From positions 1-60,176 of the forward strand of contig JANQED010000184.1 in assembly GCA_028278545.1 (NCBI GenBank): a DNA stretch of 60,176 nucleotides, in the 5' to 3' direction. Position numbers and translations under genes: made by a program. Positions 8,599-16,407 of the stretch are shown here, piece by piece. The stretch's first letter is position 1; each line of letters begins with the position of its first letter. The DNA comes from Anaerolineales bacterium. GTDB lineage: Bacteria; Chloroflexota; Anaerolineae; Anaerolineales; UBA11858. The notes beneath the pieces were generated by a model that made no database searches, was not told where the DNA came from, and worked only from the letters and a program-made list of their open reading frames with translations.

Positions 8599-9726
8599 AT
8601 GGCACATTTAATCGAGATCATTCTTCAAGCGGTCCTGGCGCTAACCTGGAAAAACCTCGTCATGATGGCCGTGGGGGGCGTGCTGATCTATCTGGCCGTT
8701 GCCAAGGATTATGAACCTGTGCTCCTGCTGCCGATCGGTTTTGGGGCCATCCTGACCAACCTGCCATTGACAGGGATTGCCGATGTGGATCAGCATGGTT
8801 TATTGGGCATCTTGTATGAAGCCGGGGTGGCGACGGAACTTTTCCCGTTATTGATCTTCATCGGCATTGGCGCGATGACCGATTTTGGTCCCTTGCTGGA
8901 GAACCCCCGTATGGCCTTGCTGGGGGCTGCCGGTCAATTGGGCATTTTCGGCACCCTGATGTTGGCTCTGGCTTTGGGTTTTGATCTCAATGAAGCGGCA
9001 TCCATCGGCATCATCGGCGCCATCGATGGCCCCACAGCCATCTATGTGTCCAGCCGCCTGGCACCGGAGCTGCTCGGCCCGATCGCGGTGGCTGCCTACA
9101 GTTATATGTCCCTGGTGCCGATCATCCAACCCCCAGTGATGAGGCTGCTCACTACCGATGCAGAACGCAAAGTGCGCATGCCCTATACCCAGCGAGAGAT
9201 CTTCAAGACCACACGCGTGCTCTTCCCAGTGGTCGTGACGATTGTGGTCTCGCTGATCTCCCCCAAGGCCTCACCGTTGATCGCCACCCTGATGTTCGGC
9301 AACCTGATGCGCGAGTCTGGCGTTGTCGAACGGTTGAGCAAATCGGCTCAAAACGAGATCGCCAACATCACCACCATTTTCCTCGGTTTGACCATTGGCA
9401 GCACAATGACCGGGGAGAGTTTCATCCGCACGGAGACGGTCCTGATCCTGGCGATGGGTTTGCTGGCATTTGTGTTGGATACGATGGGTGGCGTTTTGTT
9501 CGGTAAATTGATGTATCTGCTTTCTGGCAAGAAATTCAATCCCTTGATTGGAGCGGCTGGCATCAGCGCTTTCCCCATGTCGGCGCGCATCGTCCAGCGG
9601 GTTGGGCAAGAATATGATTTCGGAAACTTCTTGTTGATGCATGCCATGGGGGCAAACACTGCGGGGCAGTTGGGAAGTGTCATTGCCGGCGGAATTGTGT
9701 TAGCATTGGTGTCAGGTGCGTTCTAA
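8599..9726 (+). CDS. Na+-translocating decarboxylase beta subunit (OadB/MmdB/GcdB)
   Basis: 375-residue polytopic membrane protein that decarboxylates carboxybiotin and couples this to Na+ export. Diagnostic conserved segments are present: GIGAMTDFGPLLENP, the GIIGAIDGPTAIY loop (the Asp known to be essential in OadB), NPLIGAAGISAFPMSARIVQ and MGANTAGQLGSVIAGG near the C-terminus. It completes a four-gene set with the MmdA-type transferase, OadG-like subunit and biotin carrier. In known members this reaction is primary Na+ pumping that conserves energy from decarboxylation. Location inside a nucleobase-type catabolic block is unusual. Confidence 0.93.
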   Translation: MAHLIEIILQAVLALTWKNLVMMAVGGVLIYLAVAKDYEPVLLLPIGFGAILTNLPLTGIADVDQHGLLGILYEAGVATELFPLLIFIGIGAMTDFGPLLENPRMALLGAAGQLGIFGTLMLALALGFDLNEAASIGIIGAIDGPTAIYVSSRLAPELLGPIAVAAYSYMSLVPIIQPPVMRLLTTDAERKVRMPYTQREIFKTTRVLFPVVVTIVVSLISPKASPLIATLMFGNLMRESGVVERLSKSAQNEIANITTIFLGLTIGSTMTGESFIRTETVLILAMGLLAFVLDTMGGVLFGKLMYLLSGKKFNPLIGAAGISAFPMSARIVQRVGQEYDFGNFLLMHAMGANTAGQLGSVIAGGIVLALVSGAF

Positions 9727-9759
9727 TCCCGTTCTGAATCATCTATCCAAGGAGTGAGC

Positions 9760-10641
9760 ATGAAAGTAATTGATCTGACGATCCCTTTGGGCGTGGGCAC
9801 GCCTCCCTGGCCGACCTATGAACCCTTGCAGGTGAAGTATTTCAAACGTCTAGCTCCCAACGGCGCTAACGGCCAGTTGCTGACCCACTCTAACCACTTG
9901 GGCACACACCTGGATGGAGAGATTCACTTCTATACGCCAGGTAAAGATATGGCAGAATTGGATATGGATTTCCTGGTCAGTGAGGGCGTTATCGTCGATC
10001 TCAGTGATGTGGCTGGGGACTATGATGTCTACACCAGCCAAATGGTGGAAGAGCGCGTCGAAGTCAAAGAGGGCGATATCCTCATCATTCACACCGGCTA
10101 TCATCACTTTGGCTGGGATCACGATACCGCCGACGAGATCCGCTATATGGTCAAACACCCCGGCCCCGACCGTGAATTTGCTGAGTGGGCTATAGCCAAG
10201 AAGTTGCGTTGGATTGGTGTCGATTGCGGCAGCGCGGACCACCCTATGAATACGATCATCCGCAATTGGATGCCTCGTCAGGCCAAGGAAGCTGAGAAGG
10301 TTTTCCAGAAGAAGTTCGGCAAGTCATTGGCGGAATTCTATGACGACAGCAAATACCAGTTGATGCACATCGAAATGTTCCCGCATGGCATCATCCATGC
10401 CGAATGCCTGGGGGGAGATATCGATCTGCTGCTCAATCAGCGCGCCCAGATAGGCTTCTTTCCCTGGCGATTCGTCGATGGTGAGGCCAGCATCGGCCGC
10501 TGTGTGGCTTTCGTGGATGATGATCGTTACGAAGAGTTAATGGCGAAGAAAGCCGCTCTTCCCAAGACCAAATACGGCGATGCGGCTGACCCAAGCCATG
10601 TTGAGAGTCTGAATGAGTTGAGCGCGGCTTTGTTAGAATAG
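9760..10641 (+). CDS. Cyclase-family (PF04199) metal-dependent hydrolase
   Basis: 293-residue member of the family that includes bacterial kynurenine formamidase and isatin hydrolase, which hydrolyse amide or cyclic amide bonds. The metal-binding signature HLGTHLDGEIHF is clear at about 47-58, and WIGVDCGSADHP and a further His-rich segment (MHIEMFPHGIIHAECLGG) follow. The start is ATG 9760, with AAGGAG six bases upstream; a GTG two codons earlier is less likely. Placed between the Na+-pump genes and purine/pyrimidine enzymes, it is a good candidate for opening an oxidised nucleobase ring. The actual substrate cannot be read from the sequence. Confidence 0.8.
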   Translation: MKVIDLTIPLGVGTPPWPTYEPLQVKYFKRLAPNGANGQLLTHSNHLGTHLDGEIHFYTPGKDMAELDMDFLVSEGVIVDLSDVAGDYDVYTSQMVEERVEVKEGDILIIHTGYHHFGWDHDTADEIRYMVKHPGPDREFAEWAIAKKLRWIGVDCGSADHPMNTIIRNWMPRQAKEAEKVFQKKFGKSLAEFYDDSKYQLMHIEMFPHGIIHAECLGGDIDLLLNQRAQIGFFPWRFVDGEASIGRCVAFVDDDRYEELMAKKAALPKTKYGDAADPSHVESLNELSAALLE

Positions 10642-10651
10642 TAATCCATAG

Positions 10652-10671
10652 GAATGCGGAGAACCGCATTC
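10652..10671 (+). repeat. Perfect 8-bp hairpin between cyclase and next gene
   Basis: GAATGCGG (10652-10659) and CCGCATTC (10664-10671) form a perfect stem around an AGAA loop, 10 bases after the cyclase stop. No T-run follows, so it is an RNA-processing or 3'-stabilising hairpin rather than a clear terminator. Confidence 0.5.
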
Positions 10672-10703
10672 TCGAACCCAATCATTTATATAGGAGAAAT
10701 ATC

Positions 10704-11429
10704 ATGCGTCTTGATCCCCCCTGTGAAGTATCTCGACCTCAGGTCACTTTCGATGTAGAAGAAATCGAACCCATTTTGCAGGCGCCGCCCATGGACTTGG
10801 TGCCCTGGCCTGGAGCGACTATTGAGCTCAAAGATGGCCGCACCCTCTACATCCGTGAGGCGCGTTTGGAAGAGGCACCGATGATGATGGACTACGTCAT
10901 GAAGGTGATGCAGTCCCCGCACGATTTCTATGACGTCGTCGGCGCACGTGTTTACGCTGAGTTGGCTGGCTGGTATCGCAAGCGCTTGAAGGACCCCTAC
11001 GTGCTGGTGGGTATCTTGGATGGCGAGTGGGCTGGTTTTGCCAATGGCCGTCTGATGAGCAAAGAGATCAATATCAGCCTGCACACCATGGCCCTGATGC
11101 GCGGCCTGCGCATAGGCGCTATCATGTATTATGCCAAGGCCTATTATGGTTTTGAACTGCTGGGCAACGAGGAGTGGTGGGCCACTTATGAGAGCTACAA
11201 TGGCTGGAAACGCTGGGGCGTGGGCATGGCGCAGCCCAGCTATCCCTGGCCTGAGTACCAGCACGAACTAGGCGGCGCCCGCGTTTACTACGTCACCAAG
11301 AAGTACTGGGATGTCTCCATCAAAGATTATGTGCGCCAGATGGTCGGCGCGGACCTGGACTTCGATGTGCCCGATGAAATCGTCAACGCCAATGAAACCA
11401 TGCGGCTGCCTGACGAAGTGATGGTTTAG
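10704..11429 (+). CDS. Unknown protein, possible GNAT-like fold
   Basis: 241 residues, cytoplasmic, no membrane segment or signal. I do not recognise the family with certainty. After about 45 residues a stretch resembling a GNAT acetyltransferase start is seen (DGRTLYIREARLEEAPMMMDYV), followed by a mixed alpha/beta pattern. A later aromatic-rich segment (WKRWGVGMAQPSYPWPEY, YYVTKKYWD) could be the acceptor side. The usual acetyl-CoA loop Q/RxxGxG/A is not evident, so catalytic activity is doubtful. It has a good ribosome site (TAGGAG) and lies in a run of catabolic genes, just before a strong terminator. It may act on or bind a pathway intermediate. Confidence 0.6.
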   Translation: MRLDPPCEVSRPQVTFDVEEIEPILQAPPMDLVPWPGATIELKDGRTLYIREARLEEAPMMMDYVMKVMQSPHDFYDVVGARVYAELAGWYRKRLKDPYVLVGILDGEWAGFANGRLMSKEINISLHTMALMRGLRIGAIMYYAKAYYGFELLGNEEWWATYESYNGWKRWGVGMAQPSYPWPEYQHELGGARVYYVTKKYWDVSIKDYVRQMVGADLDFDVPDEIVNANETMRLPDEVMV

Positions 11430-11448
11430 CGAGAAGGTTTCGATATCC

Positions 11449-11488
11449 AAAAGACCTCGAATGGTTGAAAAGTTGTTCGGGGTCTTTT
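11449..11488 (+). terminator. Rho-independent terminator after the cyclase/GNAT-like genes
   Basis: A 13-bp stem (AAAAGACCTCGAA at 11449-11461 with TTCGGGGTCTTTT at 11476-11488, one G-T pair) ends in TTTTGTT. It closes the transcription unit starting with the decarboxylase genes, so the amidohydrolase at 11602 probably has its own promoter in the AT-rich stretch 11550-11590. Confidence 0.75.
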
Positions 11489-11601
11489 GTTCGATCTTGA
11501 GATCGATGCCTGAGTTGCTGGGCCGTTAGGGTTTGGAATCAGGCAATTTTTAGGGGTTGAGTGGATTATATTCTACTATCTACTTGCTATAGAAAGGGTC
11601 G

Positions 11602-12858
11602 ATGATGGCTGAACGTTATGATATTTTGATCGCAAATTGTCAATTCCGTGACCAGCCAGAGAAGCTGGTTGATATCGGTGTGGCAGAGGGGAAGATCGCG
11701 GCGATAGGGGCAGACCTGACGAGTGATGCTCGCCAGATCATTAATGCCCAGGGCAACCTGGTCACCGAGTCTTTTGTCAACACCCATCTGCACCTGTGCA
11801 AGGTTTACACTTTGCCGATGATGGATGAGCTGGCTCTCAAAGATTATCACGGAGCCGACATGGGCAAAGCCATGACGGCCATCGAGTTGGCCGCCCGGGT
11901 CAAGGAATCCTACGACGAATCCTGGATCATCAAGAATGTCCGTAAGGCAGTGGCTCTCTCGGCAATTTATGGGGGCACGCATATACGCGCCTTTGCAGAC
12001 GTGGACAGCAAAGCCAAGTTAATCGGCGTCAAAGCGTTGATCCGGGCGCGTGAGGAGTTCAAGGATACTGTGGATATCCAGGTGGTTGCCTTTGCCCAGG
12101 ATGGCATCGTGCGCGAGCCCGGCGCGGCTGACCTTGTCCGCCAGGCCATGGCGCTGGGCGCTGATGTGGTTGGCGGTATCCCCTGGATTGAGTTCACCGA
12201 CGCCGACATCGCCGAGCATGTCAAGGTCTGTTACGATATCGCTGAAGAGTTTGACAAGCCGGTTTCTATGCTGGTCGATGACGCGGGTGATCCGGGCCTG
12301 CGTTCCCTGGAGTTGATGGCTTTGGAGACCATCCAGCGTGGTTGGCATGGTCGATCCCTGGCTCATCATGCGCGGGCGATGGCTCTTTACCCAAAACCCT
12401 ATCTGCAAAAGATTGCCGCGCTGCTCAAACAAGCCCAAATGGGTGTGGTCAGCGACCCGCATACCGGCCCATTGCATGCTCGCGTCCGCGAGCTTTTGGA
12501 GGAGGGTGTGCTGGTATGCCTGGGTATGGATGATATCTCCGATGCCTACTATCCCTATGGCCGCAATAATATGTTGGAGGTGGCTTTCCTGGTCTCTCAC
12601 CTGCTTTGGATGACTACCCGCCAGGATATGGAAACCCTCTACGATATGGTCACCAAAAGGGCCGCTCAGTGCATTGGCTTGGGGGATTTCGAGCTCAAAG
12701 TCGGCGCGCCGGCCAATATCGTCGTGTTGGATGAACCCAACGTCCTAGAGGCGCTGCGCAATCACGAAGCACCAGCCTACGTGATCAGCCATGGGGCACT
12801 GATCGATCAGGTGAAGATGAAAGAGATCGTCAAAACCCAGGAATGGCCTGAGAGCTGA
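11602..12858 (+). CDS. CodA-like amidohydrolase with altered metal site
   Basis: 418-residue TIM-barrel amidohydrolase closest in pattern to bacterial cytosine deaminase CodA and its relative AtzC. Shared features are FVNTHLHL (H62, H64), VVAFAQDGIV (Q166), GADVVGGIPWIEF, LAHHARAM (H256) and GMDDISDAYYPYG (D310). Against the CodA motif VHCDEIDD this protein reads MLVDDAGD. The third metal-ligand His is therefore Leu224, and the catalytic Glu corresponds to Asp227. It likely acts on a different substrate or with a different metal arrangement. Neighbouring molybdenum hydroxylase and FCY1-like deaminase support a role in nucleobase breakdown. Two ATGs (11602, 11605) are possible. Confidence 0.82.
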   Translation: MMAERYDILIANCQFRDQPEKLVDIGVAEGKIAAIGADLTSDARQIINAQGNLVTESFVNTHLHLCKVYTLPMMDELALKDYHGADMGKAMTAIELAARVKESYDESWIIKNVRKAVALSAIYGGTHIRAFADVDSKAKLIGVKALIRAREEFKDTVDIQVVAFAQDGIVREPGAADLVRQAMALGADVVGGIPWIEFTDADIAEHVKVCYDIAEEFDKPVSMLVDDAGDPGLRSLELMALETIQRGWHGRSLAHHARAMALYPKPYLQKIAALLKQAQMGVVSDPHTGPLHARVRELLEEGVLVCLGMDDISDAYYPYGRNNMLEVAFLVSHLLWMTTRQDMETLYDMVTKRAAQCIGLGDFELKVGAPANIVVLDEPNVLEALRNHEAPAYVISHGALIDQVKMKEIVKTQEWPES

Positions 12859-12921
12859 TATTTGATCAAAAACTTTGGCAAGGGAATTTCTGGTTTCCCG
12901 ACGAACCGTTGAGGAAATCTT

Positions 12922-15687
12922 ATGGTGGAACTGATCGATATCGAATTAACGGTAAATAGCAGGCAAGTTCAGACTCAAGTGTCTCCCGAATTGAGCTTGA
13001 TGGATTTCCTGCGCGATCATTTGGGCCTCACCGGCACCAAAAATGGTTGTAACAGCGGCCATTGCGGTGCCTGTACAATTATCCTCAACGGCAAAGTGAG
13101 GCGTGCCTGCTTGGTGAGGATGTCCAAAGTGGCAGGCTGCTCGGTCGAGACCATCGAAGGTCTCTCTTCCGATGGCGGCCTGCATCCCTTGCAGTACACT
13201 TTTGTCGAGCAGGGCGCGGTTCAGTGTGGATTCTGCACTCCGGGCATGATCATGGCTGCCAAGGCATTGCTGGACCAAAACCCCGCGCCCACTACCGAAG
13301 AGATCAAGACCGCTTTCAAGAGGAATAACAATTTGTGTCGTTGTACAGGCTATGTCAACATCATTGACGCCGTCCACGGCGCTGGCGAGATGATCCGCAA
13401 GGGCGAAACGACTCCGCCCATCGCCCCTGAGGGAGACCACGTACGTACGACTCTGCTCACCCAAGACGCCGTTGACCTGGTCACCGGGAGGACGTTATTC
13501 GGTGATGACATCCGTGTGGAAGGCATGCTTCATGGCAAGATCTTATGGGCTCAGCATCCTCATGCTGAAATCCTGAACATCGATATCTCCGCGGCGCAAG
13601 CCACGCCTGGCGTCGAATTGGTGGTCACCGCCGCAGATATTCCCGGGGAGAATCAGGCGGGCATCGTCGAGCGCGACCAGCCTGCTTGGGCGGCGGATAA
13701 AACGCGGTATATTGGCGATCCTGTGGCGACCGTTTATGCTGAATCAGCCGAGATCGCTGATGAAGCCCTGGGCAAGATCGAGGTCAGTTACAAAGTTTTG
13801 CCAGGTGTATTCACCCCGCAGGATGCGGCCGAACCCGATGCACCTAAAATCCACGAAAAAGGCAACCTGGCCCATCATGCCAGGATCGAACGCGGGGCTG
13901 CCGATCAGGCTTTTGAGAAATGTGCCGCCATTGTGGAAGGCGACTACACCACCCCCTTCATCGAGCATGGCTTTTTAGAGCCCGAATCGGGGATTGCCTA
14001 CCCTACCCTGGATGGCGGAGTAGTGCTGAAAATGGGCACCCAATCCGCCTTCGATGTGCGTTCACAGCTCTCTGAAATCCTCGATCTGCCGGAGGAAAAG
14101 ATTCGTGTGGTGCAGCTACCTATGGGCGGTGCTTTCGGTGGCAAGGAAGACCCCATCATTGAACAGCATCTCGCGCTTGGTGCGCACAAAACTGGCAGAC
14201 CAGTCAAGATCGTCTTGACGCGGGAAGAATCGCTGCGCGTACACGCCAAACGCCATCCCACCTGGATGCACTACAAGACCGGAGCAGATAAAGACGGCAA
14301 AATCCTGGCCATTGATGCCCAGGTCATCGCCGATGCCGGTGTGTACATGTCCCTCTCTTTCGATGTTTTGGAGAATATGCTCGTTTTTGGCGCGGGGCCG
14401 TATTTTGTCCCCAATCTGCGGCTGGAGGGTTGGGCCTGGCACACCAATAATGTGCTCAGCGGTGCTATGCGCGGTTTCGGCGCCAACCAGGTGGCTGTGG
14501 CCCTGGAACAGCAATTGGATGAGATCGCCCGTAAGCTGGGTATCGACCCCTTCGAGATTCGCCTGATCAATGGCCTGGATGTGGGGCTGCCAACAGCCGC
14601 CGATCACCTGCTCACCGAAGGCGTGGTCTCGATCAAAGAGACGATCCAGGCCGCACGTGAACAGTTCACCAAGATCAGGCTGCCCGAATCCAATGACCAC
14701 AAGAAGATTGGTTTCGGGGTGGCCTGTGGGGTGAAGAACATCGGTTTTGGGCACGCACTAACCGAAAAAGCTGGTGCGATTATTGAGCTTGCAACCACCG
14801 GCGAAGTGGTTGTGCGCCATAGCCAGCATGAGTATGGTCAGGGTGCTAAGACGGGTTTGGCCGAGATTGTGACAACAGAGCTTGGGGTTCCCATAAAGGA
14901 CATCGCCATCATCGGGCCGGATACTGCTCAAACGCCTCCCACAGGCCCAACGACCGCTTCCCGCCAGACCTTCATGACCGGCAACGCGGTGGCGATGGCC
15001 TGCCGTGCTCTCAAAGATGAGGTCTTCGGCCGGGCAGCGGAGGTTGTAGAGCAATCGCCGGATAAGTTGATTCTGCAGGGCAGTGAAGTGATCGACCCCG
15101 AAACCGGCAATCGAGTGGAATTGGCCGCTTTGGGCGGGAAATTTGTCGTGGAGAAAACCTATCATCCCAGTGCTACGGCCGCCCTTTTGAAGGACGAGCC
15201 CAGCCATTACGGCCAGCCGGACTTCGAGTCCCGACCAACGCACTGGTGCTATGCTTACAACACTCAGGTGGCTGTTGTTGAAGTCGACACCAGGTCTGGT
15301 ACCGTCAAAGTGCTGAAGGTCATCTCAGCGAATGACCTGGGCAAGGTGCTCAACAAAACTGCCGTGGAAGGGCAGATTCATGGCGGGGTCATGATGGGGT
15401 TGGGATACGCCCTGTCTGAGCAGTTTGTTGTGGAAGAAGGGATCAACCTGACGAATACGTTGCGTAAATGCGGCATCCCCGGCGCCGATGCTGCTCCAGA
15501 GATCATCCCTGCACTGGTGGAGGTGCCGCACCCCGAAGGCCCCCTGGGGGCCAAAGGATTTGCTGAAGCGCCCTCCCTGGCGACTGCCCCGGCGATCCTT
15601 AACGCCATTTACGATGCTACTGGCGTGCGCATCCGTGATATCCCTGCCGACAAGAAGCGTATCCTGGCAGCACTGAATGAGAACTAA
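12922..15687 (+). CDS. Molybdenum hydroxylase, fused 2x[2Fe-2S] and Mo domains, no FAD domain
   Basis: 921-residue member of the xanthine dehydrogenase/aldehyde oxidoreductase family. The ferredoxin-like cluster is bound by C43, C48, C51 and C63, and the second cluster by C102, C105, C139 and C141. From about residue 180 the two Mo-binding domains follow, with GGAFGGKEDP, AMRGFGANQ and, near the end, GPLGAKGFAEAPSLAT, in which the base-catalyst Glu is retained. Length and layout match Desulfovibrio Mop (about 907 residues), which also lacks an FAD subunit and passes electrons to ferredoxin or flavodoxin. No FAD subunit gene occurs nearby, and XdhC lies downstream. A hydroxypurine, hydroxypyrimidine or aldehyde substrate is possible; context favours a nucleobase. 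Confidence 0.9.
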   Translation: MVELIDIELTVNSRQVQTQVSPELSLMDFLRDHLGLTGTKNGCNSGHCGACTIILNGKVRRACLVRMSKVAGCSVETIEGLSSDGGLHPLQYTFVEQGAVQCGFCTPGMIMAAKALLDQNPAPTTEEIKTAFKRNNNLCRCTGYVNIIDAVHGAGEMIRKGETTPPIAPEGDHVRTTLLTQDAVDLVTGRTLFGDDIRVEGMLHGKILWAQHPHAEILNIDISAAQATPGVELVVTAADIPGENQAGIVERDQPAWAADKTRYIGDPVATVYAESAEIADEALGKIEVSYKVLPGVFTPQDAAEPDAPKIHEKGNLAHHARIERGAADQAFEKCAAIVEGDYTTPFIEHGFLEPESGIAYPTLDGGVVLKMGTQSAFDVRSQLSEILDLPEEKIRVVQLPMGGAFGGKEDPIIEQHLALGAHKTGRPVKIVLTREESLRVHAKRHPTWMHYKTGADKDGKILAIDAQVIADAGVYMSLSFDVLENMLVFGAGPYFVPNLRLEGWAWHTNNVLSGAMRGFGANQVAVALEQQLDEIARKLGIDPFEIRLINGLDVGLPTAADHLLTEGVVSIKETIQAAREQFTKIRLPESNDHKKIGFGVACGVKNIGFGHALTEKAGAIIELATTGEVVVRHSQHEYGQGAKTGLAEIVTTELGVPIKDIAIIGPDTAQTPPTGPTTASRQTFMTGNAVAMACRALKDEVFGRAAEVVEQSPDKLILQGSEVIDPETGNRVELAALGGKFVVEKTYHPSATAALLKDEPSHYGQPDFESRPTHWCYAYNTQVAVVEVDTRSGTVKVLKVISANDLGKVLNKTAVEGQIHGGVMMGLGYALSEQFVVEEGINLTNTLRKCGIPGADAAPEIIPALVEVPHPEGPLGAKGFAEAPSLATAPAILNAIYDATGVRIRDIPADKKRILAALNEN

Positions 15688-15773
15688 CGTGGTGTTAAGC
15701 TAACCCTGGCTGAAAGACAAAGAAGTTCAACTTCTCCAGGTCATGTAATTGATCCCTGTATTAGAAAAGTTAG

Positions 15774-15813
15774 AGAGAGATGCTCAACCGAGATATCGAT
15801 TGGGCATTTCTCT
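15774..15813 (+). terminator. Long imperfect hairpin after the molybdenum hydroxylase
   Basis: Bases 15774-15791 pair with 15796-15813 (about 18 bp, one mismatch and a few wobbles, GATA loop), followed by the AT-rich tail ATTTATATATAG. It lies 87 bases after the hydroxylase stop and probably ends that transcript. A second perfect 7-bp hairpin (AAGGGCT/AGCCCTT, 15858-15878) follows. Confidence 0.5.
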
Positions 15814-15969
15814 ATTTATATATAGTAAAATTGACAAAAATACTCGGAAATAAAAGAAAGGGCTTTCCAGGAGCCCTTGGGAAGCAGTTGGATTTGGGAC
15901 ATAGGGCGTGCTCTGCATGTCTTAAACCCCCAGATGCCCTCAGGATTACATGGCTATTGGAGGTATAAC

Positions 15970-16404
15970 ATGGATGAATTTATGGCTCAGGCGATCGAGG
16001 AAGCCCACAGAGGGTCAGGAGAAGGCGGCATCCCGATTGGGTCGGTATTGGTGAAAGATGGAGTGATTTGCGGGCGAGGGCACAATCTGCGCGTACAAAA
16101 GGATGATCCTATCATGCACGCTGAAATCCATTGCCTGCAAGAAGCTGGCCGGGTGGGTACGTATCGAGACACGGTTTTGTATTCCACCCTGATGCCGTGC
16201 TACCTTTGCGCGGGCGCGGTAGTGCAGTTTGGTATCAAAAAGGTTGTGGCGGGTGAATCAGAAACCTTCACCGGCGCGCGCGAATTTATGGAGGCTCATG
16301 GGGTTGAAGTCGTCGATCTGAACCTGGATGCCTGCAAGCAGATGATGCATGAATTTATCGAAGACAACCCTACCCTCTGGAAGGAAGATATTGGTAAACT
16401 TTAA
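15970..16404 (+). CDS. FCY1-like cytosine/nucleoside deaminase
   Basis: 144-residue zinc deaminase of the cytidine/deoxycytidylate fold. Zinc ligands and the proton shuttle are H50, E52 (HAEI), C77 and C80 (PCYLC). The resemblance to yeast cytosine deaminase FCY1 extends over nearly the whole length: EGGIPIGS, GRGHNLRVQK, LQEAGRVGTYRDTVLYSTL, and a C-terminus DACKQMMHEFIEDNPTLW that mirrors the FCY1 tail ending in WFEDIGE. Cytosine to uracil (or an analogous aminopurine reaction) is therefore the best guess. ATG 15970 has GGAGG 6 bases upstream. The stop is 3 bases before xdhC-like, so the two are co-translated. Confidence 0.87.
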   Translation: MDEFMAQAIEEAHRGSGEGGIPIGSVLVKDGVICGRGHNLRVQKDDPIMHAEIHCLQEAGRVGTYRDTVLYSTLMPCYLCAGAVVQFGIKKVVAGESETFTGAREFMEAHGVEVVDLNLDACKQMMHEFIEDNPTLWKEDIGKL

Positions 16405-16407
16405 CCC

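Noticed and set aside
12859..12921. Possible purine or molybdenum-cofactor riboswitch before the molybdenum hydroxylase
   Set aside because: The gap is only 63 bases and shows none of the conserved loops of these riboswitches.
15780..15968. 62-codon frame before the FCY1-like gene
   Set aside because: It starts inside the terminator hairpin, has no ribosome site and its sequence resembles no protein pattern.
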